Source: Mongoliimonas terrestris (GTDB lineage Bacteria > Pseudomonadota > Alphaproteobacteria > Rhizobiales > Pleomorphomonadaceae). From it: 64,000 bases of DNA. Position numbers and translations under genes: made by a program. Below, one piece after another: positions 47,384 through 56,495 of the stretch. A model generated the notes under the pieces. It searched no databases. It was not told the origin of the DNA and saw nothing but the letters and a program-made list of their open reading frames with translations. Numbering within the stretch: the first letter of the stretch is position 1; each line of letters starts with the position of its first letter. Location: NCBI RefSeq assembly GCF_001927285.1, contig NZ_MSIG01000004.1, positions 186,001 to 250,000 on the forward strand, in the 5' to 3' direction.

Positions 47384-47418
47384 ACCCACCCACCCCACCC
47401 CACCCCATCCCCCCGCGC
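47384..47418. repeat. C-rich CCCCA-type tract
   Basis: Short runs of C3 to C6 separated by A or AT (ACCCACCCACCCCACCCCAC). The complementary strand has five or more G runs with one-base loops and could fold into a quadruplex, about 100 nt before uvrC. Confidence 0.65.
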
Positions 47419-47508
47419 AATCCCCATCGCGTCGCCCTATATTCCCCTGACGCCGACTGACGCGAATCGACTGCAAGAAGAGGGCGGAACGCCCCGGACC
47501 GGTGAGGC

Positions 47509-49602
47509 ATGACTCAATCCATCGCCCCGAACGCAATCCGGCTCGACCCGGAGACGGCCGAGGCCGCCGCCGAGGCCGGCGCGGCGCTCGCGCCCATCGC
47601 CGGCGGCAACGACGACGCGCTCGCGCCTCTGGAGACGGAGGAGGCGGCCGTTGTAGAGCTGTCCGACGAGGAGGTGGCGGCCATCGAGGCGGAGGGCTCC
47701 GATCTCGACCTCGACGGCAACGAGGGCCGCAAGGGCGTCGCCGTCATCGCCGCCATGGTGAAGCTGCTGCCGAACGCGCCCGGCGTCTACCGCATGCTGA
47801 ACGCGGCCGGCGACGTGCTCTACGTGGGCAAGGCCCGCTCGCTGAAGAAGCGCGTGGCCAACTACGCGCGGCTCGGCCAGCTTCCCACGCGCATCGTCCG
47901 CATGGTGCAGCTCACCGCCACCATGGAGTTCGTGCGCACCGGCACCGAGACCGAGGCGCTGCTCCTCGAGGCCAACCTCATCAAGCAGCTCCGGCCGCGC
48001 TACAACGTGCTGCTGCGCGACGACAAGAGCTTTCCCTACATCCTCATCGCCGAGGACCACGACGCGCCGCAGCTGGTCAAGCACCGGGGTGCGCGCAGCC
48101 GCAAGGGCCGCTACTTCGGCCCGTTCGCCTCGGCCGGGGCGGTGGGGCGCACCATTAACGCCATGCAGAAGGCCTTCCTGATCCGCACCTGTTCGGATTC
48201 GGTCTACGCCAGCCGCACCCGGCCGTGCATGCTGCACCAGATCAAGCGCTGCGCCGCGCCGTGCACTGGCGAGATCCACCTTGCCGACTACCGCCGGCTG
48301 GTGGACGCGGCCGAGACCTTCCTCTCCGGCAAGAGCAGCGCCGTGAAGACCGACCTCGCCGCCGCCATGAGCGACGCCGCCGAGGCCATGGACTACGAGC
48401 GCGCCGCCGTCTACCGCGACCGGCTGGCAGCGCTCAGCCACGTGCAGGGCCACCAGGGCATCAACCCGCAGAGCGTGGAGGAGGCGGACGTGTTTGCGCT
48501 CCACCAGGACGGCGGCCAGCACTGCGTGCAGGTCTTCTTCTTCCGCACCGGGCAGAACTGGGGCAACCACGCCTTCTTCCCGAAGGCGGCCGCCGGCACC
48601 AGCCCGGCGGAGGTGCTGACGAGCTTCCTCGCCCAGTTCTACGACGACAAGCCGGTTCCGCGCCTGATCCTAGTCAGCCATGACCTGCCGGAGATCGAGC
48701 TCCTCGCCCGCGCCCTTTCCGAGAAGGCCGAGCACAAGGTGGAGGTGGCGGTGCCCCGGCGCGGCGAGAAGAAGGAGCTCGTCGACCACGCGGTGCAGAA
48801 TGCCCGCGAGGCGCTCGCTCGCAAGCTCGCCGACACCTCCTCCCAGGCCAAGCTCCTGGAAGGCCTCGGCAAGGTGTTCGGGCTCGACGGCATTCCGAAG
48901 CGCATCGAGGTCTACGACAACTCGCACATCATGGGCACCAACCCGGTCGGCGCCATGATCGTCGCCGGCCCGGGCGGCTTCGTGAAGACGCAGTACCGCA
49001 AGTTCAACATCCGCTCCGAGGAGATCACGCCGGGCGACGACTTCGGCATGATGCGCGAGGTGATGACCCGCCGCTTCTCCCGTCTCCTCAAGGAGCACGG
49101 CAGCCGCGACGCCGCCCCGCGCGACGAGGAGGGCTTCGGCCCGTGGCCGGACCTCGTCCTCATCGACGGCGGCCAGGGCCAGCTCAACGCCGCCAAGACG
49201 ATCCTCACCGAGATCGGCCTTGCCGACATCCCGATGGTGGGCGTCGCCAAGGGCCCCGACCGGGACGCCGGCCGGGAGCGCTTCTTCATCCCCGGCCGGC
49301 CCGACTTCATGCTGCCGACCCGCGACCCGGTGCTCTACTTCATCCAGCGCATGCGCGACGAGGCGCACCGCTTCGCCATCGGCAGCCATCGGGCGCGGCG
49401 AACGAAGCAGATCGCACAGGGCGGCCTGCAGGAGATCCCGGGCGTCGGTCCCACCCGCAAGCGCGCCCTCCTCAACCACTTCGGCACCCTCAAGGCGATC
49501 CAACGCGCCGCCCTCAGCGACCTGGAAGCCGTCCCCGGCCTCAGCACCGCCACCGCGAAGGCGATCTACGACTACTTCCGCGAGGGCGACGGCAACGCTT
49601 GA
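47509..49602 (+). CDS. uvrC: excinuclease ABC subunit C
   Basis: A 697-residue UvrC that makes both incisions in nucleotide excision repair. After a 78-residue acidic lead, the GIY-YIG domain reads [20 protein letters not shown]. The UVR motif region is [20 protein letters not shown] (about 283-302). The second nuclease half contains [17 protein letters not shown] and [10 protein letters not shown]. Helix-hairpin-helix repeats at the end include [20 protein letters not shown]. The N-terminal extension is common in this order. The start is at ATG 47509, with GGTGAGGC before it. Confidence 0.95.
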   Translation: MTQSIAPNAIRLDPETAEAAAEAGAALAPIAGGNDDALAPLETEEAAVVELSDEEVAAIEAEGSDLDLDGNEGRKGVAVIAAMVKLLPNAPGVYRMLNAAGDVLYVGKARSLKKRVANYARLGQLPTRIVRMVQLTATMEFVRTGTETEALLLEANLIKQLRPRYNVLLRDDKSFPYILIAEDHDAPQLVKHRGARSRKGRYFGPFASAGAVGRTINAMQKAFLIRTCSDSVYASRTRPCMLHQIKRCAAPCTGEIHLADYRRLVDAAETFLSGKSSAVKTDLAAAMSDAAEAMDYERAAVYRDRLAALSHVQGHQGINPQSVEEADVFALHQDGGQHCVQVFFFRTGQNWGNHAFFPKAAAGTSPAEVLTSFLAQFYDDKPVPRLILVSHDLPEIELLARALSEKAEHKVEVAVPRRGEKKELVDHAVQNAREALARKLADTSSQAKLLEGLGKVFGLDGIPKRIEVYDNSHIMGTNPVGAMIVAGPGGFVKTQYRKFNIRSEEITPGDDFGMMREVMTRRFSRLLKEHGSRDAAPRDEEGFGPWPDLVLIDGGQGQLNAAKTILTEIGLADIPMVGVAKGPDRDAGRERFFIPGRPDFMLPTRDPVLYFIQRMRDEAHRFAIGSHRARRTKQIAQGGLQEIPGVGPTRKRALLNHFGTLKAIQRAALSDLEAVPGLSTATAKAIYDYFREGDGNA

Positions 49603-49628
49603 GGGAGGGTCGTCCGGCGACGGCGGCT

Positions 49629-49786
49629 CACCCCTCACCCCAGCCCTCTCCCTCAAGGCGAGAGGGGGCGCGTCGAGGGAATGAGAGCCGACGCGCCTAA
49701 CTGGTCGGACGTTCCTTCTCCCGAACCACCTCCGATCCCCCTCTCCCCTTGAGGGAATGAGTTGGGGTGAGGGGGAACTACCCACG
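49629..49786. repeat. palindromic interspersed repeat, copy 3 (more diverged)
   Basis: Begins CACCCCTCACCCCAGCCCTC, 27 nt after the uvrC stop. The right end (CCCTCTCCCCTTGAGGGAAT then GAGTTGGGGTGAGGGGGAAC) differs more from copies 1 and 2. It may serve as a transcription end for uvrC. Confidence 0.8.
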
Positions 49787-49843
49787 CCCGACGATCATCA
49801 CCCCCACGCCCTTGCTCCCCACCCACTTCACCCGCCACCCTCT

Positions 49844-49892
49844 GACTGCCGACTGCCGACTGCCGACTGCCGACTGCCGACTGCCGACTGCC
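49844..49892. repeat. 7-bp tandem repeat, seven units
   Basis: Seven perfect copies of GACTGCC, upstream of pgsA. Such heptanucleotide arrays vary in copy number. No gene uses this stretch. Confidence 0.9.
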
Positions 49893-50046
49893 GAATCCCT
49901 CCGCGGCCGACCGCCGCATCGCCCCCCTCGGTCATCACACCGTCTCGGTTCTGGTCGATGCTGCCGGATCGGGTCAGTGTCGGCCATGCCTCCCCCGACA
50001 GGGGTCGGTCTTGCCCTGCAACCCTTCGGCATGCCATGGAACGTCG

Positions 50047-50643
50047 ATGTCCGTCGCCCACAACAGCGTGATGCAAACCGCTCTCTCGCTCCCCAACATC
50101 CTGACCTACCTGCGCATCCTGGCGGTGCCGCTGGTGGCTGCCTCCTTCTATGTGGAGGGGGATGCCGGGCGCTGGCTGGCGGTCGGGGTCTTTCTCGGGG
50201 CCTCCATCACCGATTATTTCGACGGCTATCTGGCGCGCGCCTGGAAGCAGCAGTCGGCGCTCGGCCGCATGCTCGACCCGATCGCCGACAAGCTGCTCGT
50301 CTCCGTGTCGCTGCTGGTGCTGACCGGCGACGGCACCATCGGCGGCTGGTCGCTGTGGGCCGCCGTCATCATCCTGATGCGGGAGATCTTCGTGTCGGGC
50401 CTGCGCGAATTCCTGGCGGAGCTGAAGGTCAGCGTGCCGGTGACGCGGCTCGCCAAGTGGAAGACGACCATCCAGCTCGTCGCGATCGGCTTCCTTCTGG
50501 CCGGTCCCGCCGGCGACAAGCTGGTGCCGGGCATCAACGACACGGGCCTCATCCTGCTCTGGACGGCCGCGCTGGTGACGCTCTACACCGGCTATGATTA
50601 TTTCCGGGCGGGGGTCGGCTACCTGATGGAGGACGACCGGTGA
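50047..50643 (+). CDS. pgsA: CDP-diacylglycerol-glycerol-3-phosphate 3-phosphatidyltransferase
   Basis: A 198-residue inner-membrane enzyme that makes phosphatidylglycerol phosphate. The CDP-alcohol phosphotransferase motif (D-G-x2-A-R-x8-G-x3-D-x3-D) is complete in DYFDGYLARAWKQQSALGR followed by MLDPIAD. About five hydrophobic helices are present. The start at 50047 (MSVAHNSVMQTALSLPN) precedes the conserved LPNILTYLRIL. The stop overlaps the GTG of moaD. The order pgsA-moaD-moaE is frequent in this order. Confidence 0.93.
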   Translation: MSVAHNSVMQTALSLPNILTYLRILAVPLVAASFYVEGDAGRWLAVGVFLGASITDYFDGYLARAWKQQSALGRMLDPIADKLLVSVSLLVLTGDGTIGGWSLWAAVIILMREIFVSGLREFLAELKVSVPVTRLAKWKTTIQLVAIGFLLAGPAGDKLVPGINDTGLILLWTAALVTLYTGYDYFRAGVGYLMEDDR

Positions 50644-50891
50644 AGCTCGTCTATTTCGCCTGGGTGCGCGAGCGCATCGGGCTTTCGGAAGAGACGGTGG
50701 ATGTCCCGGACCATGTGGTGACCGCCGGCGACCTCATCCGCTGGCTCGCCGGCCGCGGCGACGCCTACGCCCACGCCTTCGAGGCGGCGGCGCAGATCCG
50801 TGTGGCGGTCGACCAGGAGCACGTGCCGCAGGACGCCCCGCTCGGGCCCGCCCGCGAGGTCGCGCTCTTCCCGCCCATGACGGGGGGCTAG
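50640..50891 (+). CDS. moaD: molybdopterin synthase small subunit MoaD
   Basis: An 83-residue ubiquitin-like protein ending in FPPMTGG. The C-terminal Gly-Gly is thiocarboxylated and donates sulfur for molybdopterin. MKLVYFAWVRERIGLSEETV is the typical first strand and loop. GTG start with GTGA overlap to pgsA, and moaE follows after 5 nt. Confidence 0.93.
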   Translation: MKLVYFAWVRERIGLSEETVDVPDHVVTAGDLIRWLAGRGDAYAHAFEAAAQIRVAVDQEHVPQDAPLGPAREVALFPPMTGG

Positions 50892-50896
50892 CCGTC

Positions 50897-51385
50897 ATGG
50901 CGGTCGACGAGCCGGCGCCGGTGCCCGCCCAACTCGACGTGCGCGTCCAGGCCGCCGATTTCGACGTCGGCGCCGAGATCGCCCGCCTCCATGCCGGCCG
51001 GACCGACGTCGGCGCGGTGGCGAGCTTCGTCGGCCTCTGCCGCGACGAGGGCGGCACGCTGGCCGCGCTGGAGCTGGAACACTACCCCGGCATGGCCGAG
51101 ATGGAGATCCGCCGCGTGGCCGAGGCGGCGCTCGCCCGCTGGCCGATGCTGACCGCCGTCACCGCCATCCACCGCCACGGCCGCATCCCGCCCGGCGACC
51201 GCATCGTCCTCGTCGCGGCCGCCTCGCCCCACCGCACCGCCGCTTTCGAGGCCGCCGAGTTTCTCATGGACTTCCTGAAGACCCGCGCTCCCTTCTGGAA
51301 GAAGGAACACCGCCTGGACGGCACCGAAGGCGCCTGGGTCGCCGCCAAGGACACCGACGACGCGAAGGCGGACCGCTGGCGATAG
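50897..51385 (+). CDS. moaE: molybdopterin synthase large subunit MoaE
   Basis: A 162-residue MoaE. GAVASFVGLCRDEGGTLAAL, LEHYPGMAEMEIRRVAEAAL, VTAIHRHGRIPPGDRIVLVA and FLMDFLKTRAPFWKKEH contain the usual active-site His, Arg and Lys residues. With MoaD it converts precursor Z (cPMP) to molybdopterin. The C-terminal tail is short and charged. It is the last gene of the operon. Confidence 0.94.
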   Translation: MAVDEPAPVPAQLDVRVQAADFDVGAEIARLHAGRTDVGAVASFVGLCRDEGGTLAALELEHYPGMAEMEIRRVAEAALARWPMLTAVTAIHRHGRIPPGDRIVLVAAASPHRTAAFEAAEFLMDFLKTRAPFWKKEHRLDGTEGAWVAAKDTDDAKADRWR

Positions 51386-51435
51386 GGCCGGTGTTTGCGC
51401 CTGCGCCCCCACTGGCCCCGCCCCACCACGCTCCA

Positions 51436-51536
51436 CGTCGTCCCGGCGCAAGCCGGGATTCAGCCGACGCGAGAACGGGGATGTGGGCGCGGATGATCCG
51501 CCTGACGGTTGGATCCCGGCTTTCGCCGGGATGACG
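51436..51536. repeat. short dispersed inverted-repeat element (about 100 bp)
   Basis: Starts CGTCGTCCCGGCGCAAGCCG and ends with the near-complement CGGCTTTCGCCGGGATGACG, with terminal inverted repeats of about 24 bp. This CGTCATCCCGGC type is widespread in proteobacterial intergenic regions, often giving GVIPAKAGIQ when translated. One copy is in the window, between moaE and the NUDIX gene. Confidence 0.8.
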
Positions 51537-51593
51537 CCGTCGCTTAGGGGGACGGCGAAGAGGCCACAGACTGTGTCATCCCTCTCGGCACGG

Positions 51594-52067
51594 TCACGCC
51601 TCGTCGATAGTCGGGAACTTGCCGCTTTCGACAAGCGCGGCTAGGCCGGTCGGATAGAACTCGAGGCCGGCGCCGGCCACTTCGGCGAGGCTCATCCATC
51701 GGGCCCGGCCCGGTACGTCGCCTTCCAGAAAGGGAATCGCCCCGTCCGGCCCTGGCGGTGGCAGGCCGACGAGGTCAACGCAGGCCACGAAAACGATCTC
51801 GTGACCGATCGCGCCCTCGTGGTCGAAGATGTTCTCGATCACGGCCCAGCCACCCTGGAGGGTGGTGATCGCTCCCAGTTCCTCAGTGAATTCGCGGAGG
51901 AGGGCCGTCTCACGCGTCTCGCCGAACTCCACGCTGCCGCCGAGCGGCCGGACGCCCTTCGGTGTACCGTCGTTGCGCAGCACGTCGGCGACGAGATAGC
52001 GGTTGCCGCGGCGGGCGAGGCCGAGCACTTTGACTCGCAGGCTCTGAGGCGGGGTCCAGGGTGTCAT
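51594..52067 (-). CDS. NUDIX hydrolase
   Basis: A 157-residue enzyme with a complete Nudix box, GGSVEFGETRETALLREFTE followed by ELGAI (G-x5-E-x7-R-E-x2-E-E-x-G). It hydrolyses a nucleoside diphosphate linked to another group, with Mg ions bound by the Glu residues. The substrate cannot be told. Its preceding sequence (RVKVLGLARRGNRYLVADVL) suits a small cytosolic member. Confidence 0.88.
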   Translation of the reverse strand: MTPWTPPQSLRVKVLGLARRGNRYLVADVLRNDGTPKGVRPLGGSVEFGETRETALLREFTEELGAITTLQGGWAVIENIFDHEGAIGHEIVFVACVDLVGLPPPGPDGAIPFLEGDVPGRARWMSLAEVAGAGLEFYPTGLAALVESGKFPTIDEA

Positions 52068-52128
52068 GGCGGGAACGAGGCCGGACGGATGGAGTCGGCC
52101 GCCCGTGGGCGTCCGGCTCCGCTCCTGA

Positions 52129-53025
52129 TCACTCCGCCGCGGCCGCCGCTTCTTTCGGCTGCACCTCGGCCATGTACGCGTTCATCAGCGTCTCGCTGAT
52201 GGTCGCCGGCGTGAAGCGGTGGGGGCCGATTTCGGAGACCGGGGTGACCTCGGCGGCGGTGCCGCAGATGAAGCATTCGGTGAAGGTGGAGAGCTCCTCC
52301 GGCATGATGTGGCGCTCGATCACCGCGATGCCGTGGCGCTTGGCGAGTTCGATCACGGTCTGCCGGGTGATGCCGTTGAGGAAGCAGTCGGGCGTCGGCG
52401 TGTGGAGGGCGCCGTCCTTGACGAAGAACATGTTGGCGCCGGTCGCCTCGGCCACGTAGCCGCGGTAGTCCAGCATCATGGCGTCCGCATAGCCCTTGGC
52501 CTCGGCGGCATGCTTGGAGATGGTGCAGATCATGTAGAGGCCGGCGGCCTTGGAGCGCGAGGGCGCCGTCTTCGGGTCCGGCCGGCGGTACTCGGCCATG
52601 TCGAGGCGGATGCCCTTCAGCCGCTCTTCCGGCTTGAAGTAGCTCGGCCATTCCCACACCGCGATGGCGAGGTGGATGGTGTTGTGCTGGGCCGAAACAC
52701 CCATCATCTCCGAGCCGCGCCAGGCGATCGGGCGCACGTAGGCGTCCTTGAAGCCCATGCGCCGGAGGGTCTCGGCCTTGGCGGCCTCGATCTGCTCCAC
52801 CGTCCAGGGGATGGTGAAGCCGAGGATGCGGCCGGACTCCAGGAGGCGCTCGGAATGCTGGCGCGACTTGAAGATGGTGCCGCCGTAGGCGCGCTCGCCC
52901 TCGAATACGGCGCTCGCATAGTGCAGGCCGTGAGTGAGCACGTGCACCTTGGCGTCCTTCCAGTCGACGAATTCACCGTCGAACCAGATGACGCCGTCGC
53001 GGCTGTCGAAGGGAACGCTGGCCAT
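52129..53025 (-). CDS. ilvE: branched-chain amino acid aminotransferase
   Basis: A 298-residue fold-type IV PLP enzyme. WFDGEFVDWKDAKVHVLTHG and LHYASAVFEGERAYGG open the family. The PLP Lys lies in RSKAAGLYMICTISKHAA, and MLDYRGYVAEATGANMFFV binds the cofactor. It interconverts Leu, Ile and Val with their keto acids. The start at 53025 (MASVPFDSRDG) is used. In related genomes it often adjoins the petP-petR pair, which diverges from it here. Confidence 0.93.
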   Translation of the reverse strand: MASVPFDSRDGVIWFDGEFVDWKDAKVHVLTHGLHYASAVFEGERAYGGTIFKSRQHSERLLESGRILGFTIPWTVEQIEAAKAETLRRMGFKDAYVRPIAWRGSEMMGVSAQHNTIHLAIAVWEWPSYFKPEERLKGIRLDMAEYRRPDPKTAPSRSKAAGLYMICTISKHAAEAKGYADAMMLDYRGYVAEATGANMFFVKDGALHTPTPDCFLNGITRQTVIELAKRHGIAVIERHIMPEELSTFTECFICGTAAEVTPVSEIGPHRFTPATISETLMNAYMAEVQPKEAAAAAE

Positions 53026-53257
53026 GATGGTCTCCAAAGGGGTAGCGCCCGTCGAGAAGGGCGGCGGGCGGAAGGCCCCGGGCGGATGGTCGGCGCGGTC
53101 GGCGGCCCTGTAAAGGACAGCGCTGGTGACCTAGCTTTGCGTCCGGCGAGGCGAGACTGTAAGATTCGTATACGATGGCATCGCCCGTTGGTGCGGTGCG
53201 ATATATCCTGTCGTCCGAACGGCCAGATCAGTAACAATCGAACCCAGATAAGTCAAT

Positions 53258-53800
53258 ATGGCTGACGTAAATTTCGTGCCGCGGCCGGTGGTCGCCCCCG
53301 CGGCCGCCCGGGTCGGCCCGGCGGACTCCGCGGCGCCGCTTCCGGATCTCGACTTCGAGCTGATCGAGCTGATGTTCTTCGCCTACCGGGATTTCGTGGC
53401 GGAGCCGGACCAGACCCTGGCGGCCATCGGCTTCGGGCGGGCGCACCACCGGGTGCTGCATTTCGTCAACCGCCAGCCCGGTCTTCGGGTCACCGACCTT
53501 CTGGAGACGCTGCGCATCACCAAGCAGAGCCTCGGCCGGGTGCTGAAGCAGCTGATCGACGACGGCTATGTGGAGCAGACGCCCGGCGCGGTGGACCGCC
53601 GCGAGCGCCTGCTCGCCCCCACCGAGAAGGGTCGCCGGCTTGCCCTCGATCTCGCCGGGCGCCAGCATGCGCGTCTGGAGGCGGCGCTCGCCGACTTGCC
53701 GGCGGAGGGGCGCGACCACGTGCGCGGCTTCCTCAGCCGGATGATCGACCCGGCGCCCCGGGCCGGTCTGGTCGCCCTCGACCCCGCAGAGGAGAGCTGA
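53258..53800 (+). CDS. petP: MarR-family regulator, PetP-like
   Basis: A 180-residue winged-helix protein. A Pro/Ala-rich lead is followed by IELMFFAYRDFVAEPDQTLA and GFGRAHHRVLHFVNRQPGLR. The recognition helix is in LRITKQSLGRVLKQLIDDGY and the wing in VDRRERLLAPTEKGRRL. It lies 3 nt before an OmpR-type regulator gene, the arrangement known as petP-petR in Rhodobacter capsulatus, where petR affects cytochrome bc1 or growth. The exact target here is unknown. Confidence 0.82.
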   Translation: MADVNFVPRPVVAPAAARVGPADSAAPLPDLDFELIELMFFAYRDFVAEPDQTLAAIGFGRAHHRVLHFVNRQPGLRVTDLLETLRITKQSLGRVLKQLIDDGYVEQTPGAVDRRERLLAPTEKGRRLALDLAGRQHARLEAALADLPAEGRDHVRGFLSRMIDPAPRAGLVALDPAEES

Positions 53801-53803
53801 CCC

Positions 53804-54520
53804 ATGGCCCCGGCGCCCGCCAAGGCGATCCCGTCCGATGACGCGGCCCACGTGCTGGTGGTCGACGACGACAGCCGGATCCGCCAGCTGCTCGCCAAGT
53901 ATCTCGGCACGAACGGCTTCCGCGTAACGGGCGCCGCCGACGCCAGCGAGGCGCGGCAGAAGCTGTCCGCCATCGACTTCGACCTCCTGGTGCTCGACGT
54001 GATGATGCCGGGCGAGGACGGCCTGTCGCTTGCCGGATCGCTGAAGCGCACCTCCGATGTGCCCATCCTGCTCCTCACAGCCCGGGCCGAGGCGAGCGAC
54101 CGGGTACGGGGCCTGGAAACCGGGGCGGACGACTATCTGACCAAGCCGTTCGAGCCCCGCGAACTGCTGCTTCGCCTCAACAATCTGCTGCGGCGGCGGG
54201 CCGGCGCCGACGCGCGGCCGGGAGCCGTGGAACGCATCGGCTTCGGCCGCTTCGTGTTCGACGTGAAGCGGGAGGAATTGCGCGACGGCGACGAGGTGGT
54301 CCGGCTGACCGACCGGGAGCGCCAGCTCCTCACCCTATTTGCCACATCCCCGGAAGGCACCGTCTCGCGCGAGGCGCTGGCCGGACCGGAGGCGGGGGTC
54401 GGCGAGCGCAGCGTCGACGTGCAGATCAACCGCCTCCGGCGCAAGATCGAGGACGACCCGGCCAATCCCATCCACCTGCAGACGGTGCGCGGGATCGGAT
54501 ACCGGCTGCGGTTCGACTGA
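53804..54520 (+). CDS. petR: OmpR-family response regulator, PetR-like
   Basis: A 238-residue regulator. Receiver with VLVVDDDSRIRQLLAKYLGT, phosphoacceptor D65 in LVLDVMMPGEDGL, and ADDYLTKPFEPRELLLRLNN. The winged helix ends with RSVDVQINRLRRKIEDDP and LQTVRGIGYRLR. It follows petP closely, and a sensor kinase gene starts 12 nt after it, so it has a likely cognate kinase. Confidence 0.85.
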   Translation: MAPAPAKAIPSDDAAHVLVVDDDSRIRQLLAKYLGTNGFRVTGAADASEARQKLSAIDFDLLVLDVMMPGEDGLSLAGSLKRTSDVPILLLTARAEASDRVRGLETGADDYLTKPFEPRELLLRLNNLLRRRAGADARPGAVERIGFGRFVFDVKREELRDGDEVVRLTDRERQLLTLFATSPEGTVSREALAGPEAGVGERSVDVQINRLRRKIEDDPANPIHLQTVRGIGYRLRFD

Positions 54521-54532
54521 TCGGAGCCCGCC

Positions 54533-56095
54533 ATGCCGCCGCTGCGCGACCGCGCCGATCATCCCCGTCCGCCGCCCGTCGACGACCCACTCGACCCGGC
54601 AGACGGCGATCCGGCGTTCGGCGAGACCGCACCAGCGGCGACGGATGGAGATCCGGCCGAGGCGACGGCCGAGCAGGGTGTCGTCGGGCGGGTGCTGACC
54701 GCCAGCGACGACGGCATGCGGCGGGTGCGCGAGGGCCTGCGGCGCATCACCCCGACGCCGCTGATCGCCGCCTGGCAGTGGCTCGGCCGCGCGGTCAACC
54801 GAGCCATGCCGAAGGGGCTGCTCGGCCGGTCTTTGCTCATCATCGTGGTGCCGATGGTGATCCTGCAGTCGGTGGTCGCCTACGTGTTCATGGATCGGCA
54901 CTGGGAACTCGTCACCGGCCGCCTCTCCGCCGCCGTGGTGCGCGACATCGCCGCCATGGTGGACCTGATCGACCGGGCACCGCCCGGCACGGACATCGCC
55001 GGCCTGCTCGAGATCGCCGGCCGGCGCATGAACCTCGACATGGAACTGTTGGCGCCCGAATCGCTGCCGCCGCCACCGCGCGAGCAACTGCTCTTCAACC
55101 TCCTCGACCAGACGCTGTCGCGCCAGATCGAAGCGCAGCTGAACGTGCCCTATTGGATCGACACGGTCGGCCAGTCCGACTTCGTGGAGATCCGCCTCGT
55201 CATCCCGCAAGGGGTGCTGAAGGTGATCCTCGACCGGGGCGACGCCTACGCGTCCAACTCCCACATCTTCATCGTCTGGATGGTCGGCACGGCGCTCGTG
55301 CTGATCCTCGTGTCGATCATCTTCATCCGCAACCAGATCAAGCCCATCCAGCGGCTCGCCAACGCCGCGACCGCCTTCGGCAAGGGGCGGCCGGTGGGCA
55401 ATTTCTCGCCCCAAGGCGCCCGCGAGGTGCGCCGGGCCGCCCACGCCTTCATCGAAATGCGCCGCCGCATCGAGCGCCAGATGGAACAGCGCACCACCAT
55501 GCTGGCGGGCGTCAGCCACGACCTTCGGACCATTCTCACCCGCTTCCGCCTGGAACTCGCCTTCCTGCCGGAGGACGAGGACACAGAGGCGCTGCGCCGG
55601 GACGTGGACGAGATGGAGGCCATGCTGGAGGCCTACATGGCCTTCGCCAAGGGCGACGCCGACGAGGCCGCCCAACCGACCGACGTGGAGGCGACGTTGC
55701 GCGACGTCGCCGCCCGGGCCGCCGCCGAGCCCATCCCGGTGGCCTTTGCCGGCCCGCCGGTCGTCACCGTCAAGCCCGGCGCCTTCCGCCGCCTCGTCGG
55801 CAATCTCGTCGGCAATGCGGTTCGCTATGGTGGATCGGTTTCGGTCGACGCGGAACACCGGGACGGTTGGCTGACCATCCGGGTCGACGACAACGGTCCG
55901 GGCATTCCGGAGGACCAGCGGGAGCAGGTGTTCCGGCCCTTCTACCGCCTCGACAGCGCCCGCAACCAGGACACCGCCGGCACCGGCCTCGGACTTGCGA
56001 TCGCCCGGGATATCGCCCGCGGCCACGGCGGCATGGTGCGCCTGGAGACGAGCCCGGCCGGTGGCCTCCGGGCCCTGGTGCGGATCCCGGGGTGA
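54533..56095 (+). CDS. EnvZ-like sensor histidine kinase
   Basis: A 520-residue membrane kinase. A disordered acidic lead (1-80) is followed by membrane helix 1 at about 97-118, a periplasmic loop of about 125 residues, and helix 2 at about 244-264. HAMP and HisKA follow with GVSHDLRTILTRFRLELAFL (phosphoaccepting His about 329). The ATPase domain has LVGNLVGNAVRYGG, DDNGPGIPEDQ and GTGLGLAIARDIARGHGG. It belongs to the OmpR/EnvZ class and is the presumed partner of PetR. The unusual 80-residue cytosolic lead has no recognisable fold. Confidence 0.9.
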   Translation: MPPLRDRADHPRPPPVDDPLDPADGDPAFGETAPAATDGDPAEATAEQGVVGRVLTASDDGMRRVREGLRRITPTPLIAAWQWLGRAVNRAMPKGLLGRSLLIIVVPMVILQSVVAYVFMDRHWELVTGRLSAAVVRDIAAMVDLIDRAPPGTDIAGLLEIAGRRMNLDMELLAPESLPPPPREQLLFNLLDQTLSRQIEAQLNVPYWIDTVGQSDFVEIRLVIPQGVLKVILDRGDAYASNSHIFIVWMVGTALVLILVSIIFIRNQIKPIQRLANAATAFGKGRPVGNFSPQGAREVRRAAHAFIEMRRRIERQMEQRTTMLAGVSHDLRTILTRFRLELAFLPEDEDTEALRRDVDEMEAMLEAYMAFAKGDADEAAQPTDVEATLRDVAARAAAEPIPVAFAGPPVVTVKPGAFRRLVGNLVGNAVRYGGSVSVDAEHRDGWLTIRVDDNGPGIPEDQREQVFRPFYRLDSARNQDTAGTGLGLAIARDIARGHGGMVRLETSPAGGLRALVRIPG

Positions 56096-56138
56096 GGGAG
56101 AGTAGCCGCGGGTGCGACCCGCTCCTCCGGTCCCCGCG

Positions 56139-56495
56139 TCAGAACAGCCGGCCGCCGAGCGGGACCTCGTGGCCCGGGCCGATCAGCACCACGGCGCCGG
56201 CCTCGTCCGGGACGCCGAGGGTCAGCACTTCCGACATCATGGGGCCGATCTGGCGCGGCGGAAAGTTCACGACCGCCAGCACCTGCCGGCCGACGAGGGC
56301 CTCCGGCGCGTAGTGGACCGTGATCTGGGCGGACGAGCGCTTCACGCCGATCTCGGGCCCGAAGTCGATCTTCAGCTTGTAGGCGGGCTTGCGCGCCTCC
56401 TTGAAGACCTCGGCCTCGAGGATGCGCCCGACCCGGATGTCGACCTTCATGAAATCGTCGAACTGGATAGGCGCAGTCGGCCCGGCGTTGTCCAT
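56139..56495 (-). CDS. csaA: CsaA-like tRNA-binding domain protein
   Basis: A 118-residue single-domain OB-fold protein: FDDFMKVDIRVGRILEAEVF, KLKIDFGPEIGVKRSSAQIT and LAVVNFPPRQIGPMMSEVLT, ending GHEVPLGGRLF, as in CsaA. The domain is the one found at the C-terminus of some methionyl-tRNA synthetases. CsaA of Bacillus has chaperone-like activity with Sec. The start at 56495 (MDNAGPTAPIQF) gives the family length, and the frame extends 51 codons upstream without support. Confidence 0.88.
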   Translation of the reverse strand: MDNAGPTAPIQFDDFMKVDIRVGRILEAEVFKEARKPAYKLKIDFGPEIGVKRSSAQITVHYAPEALVGRQVLAVVNFPPRQIGPMMSEVLTLGVPDEAGAVVLIGPGHEVPLGGRLF

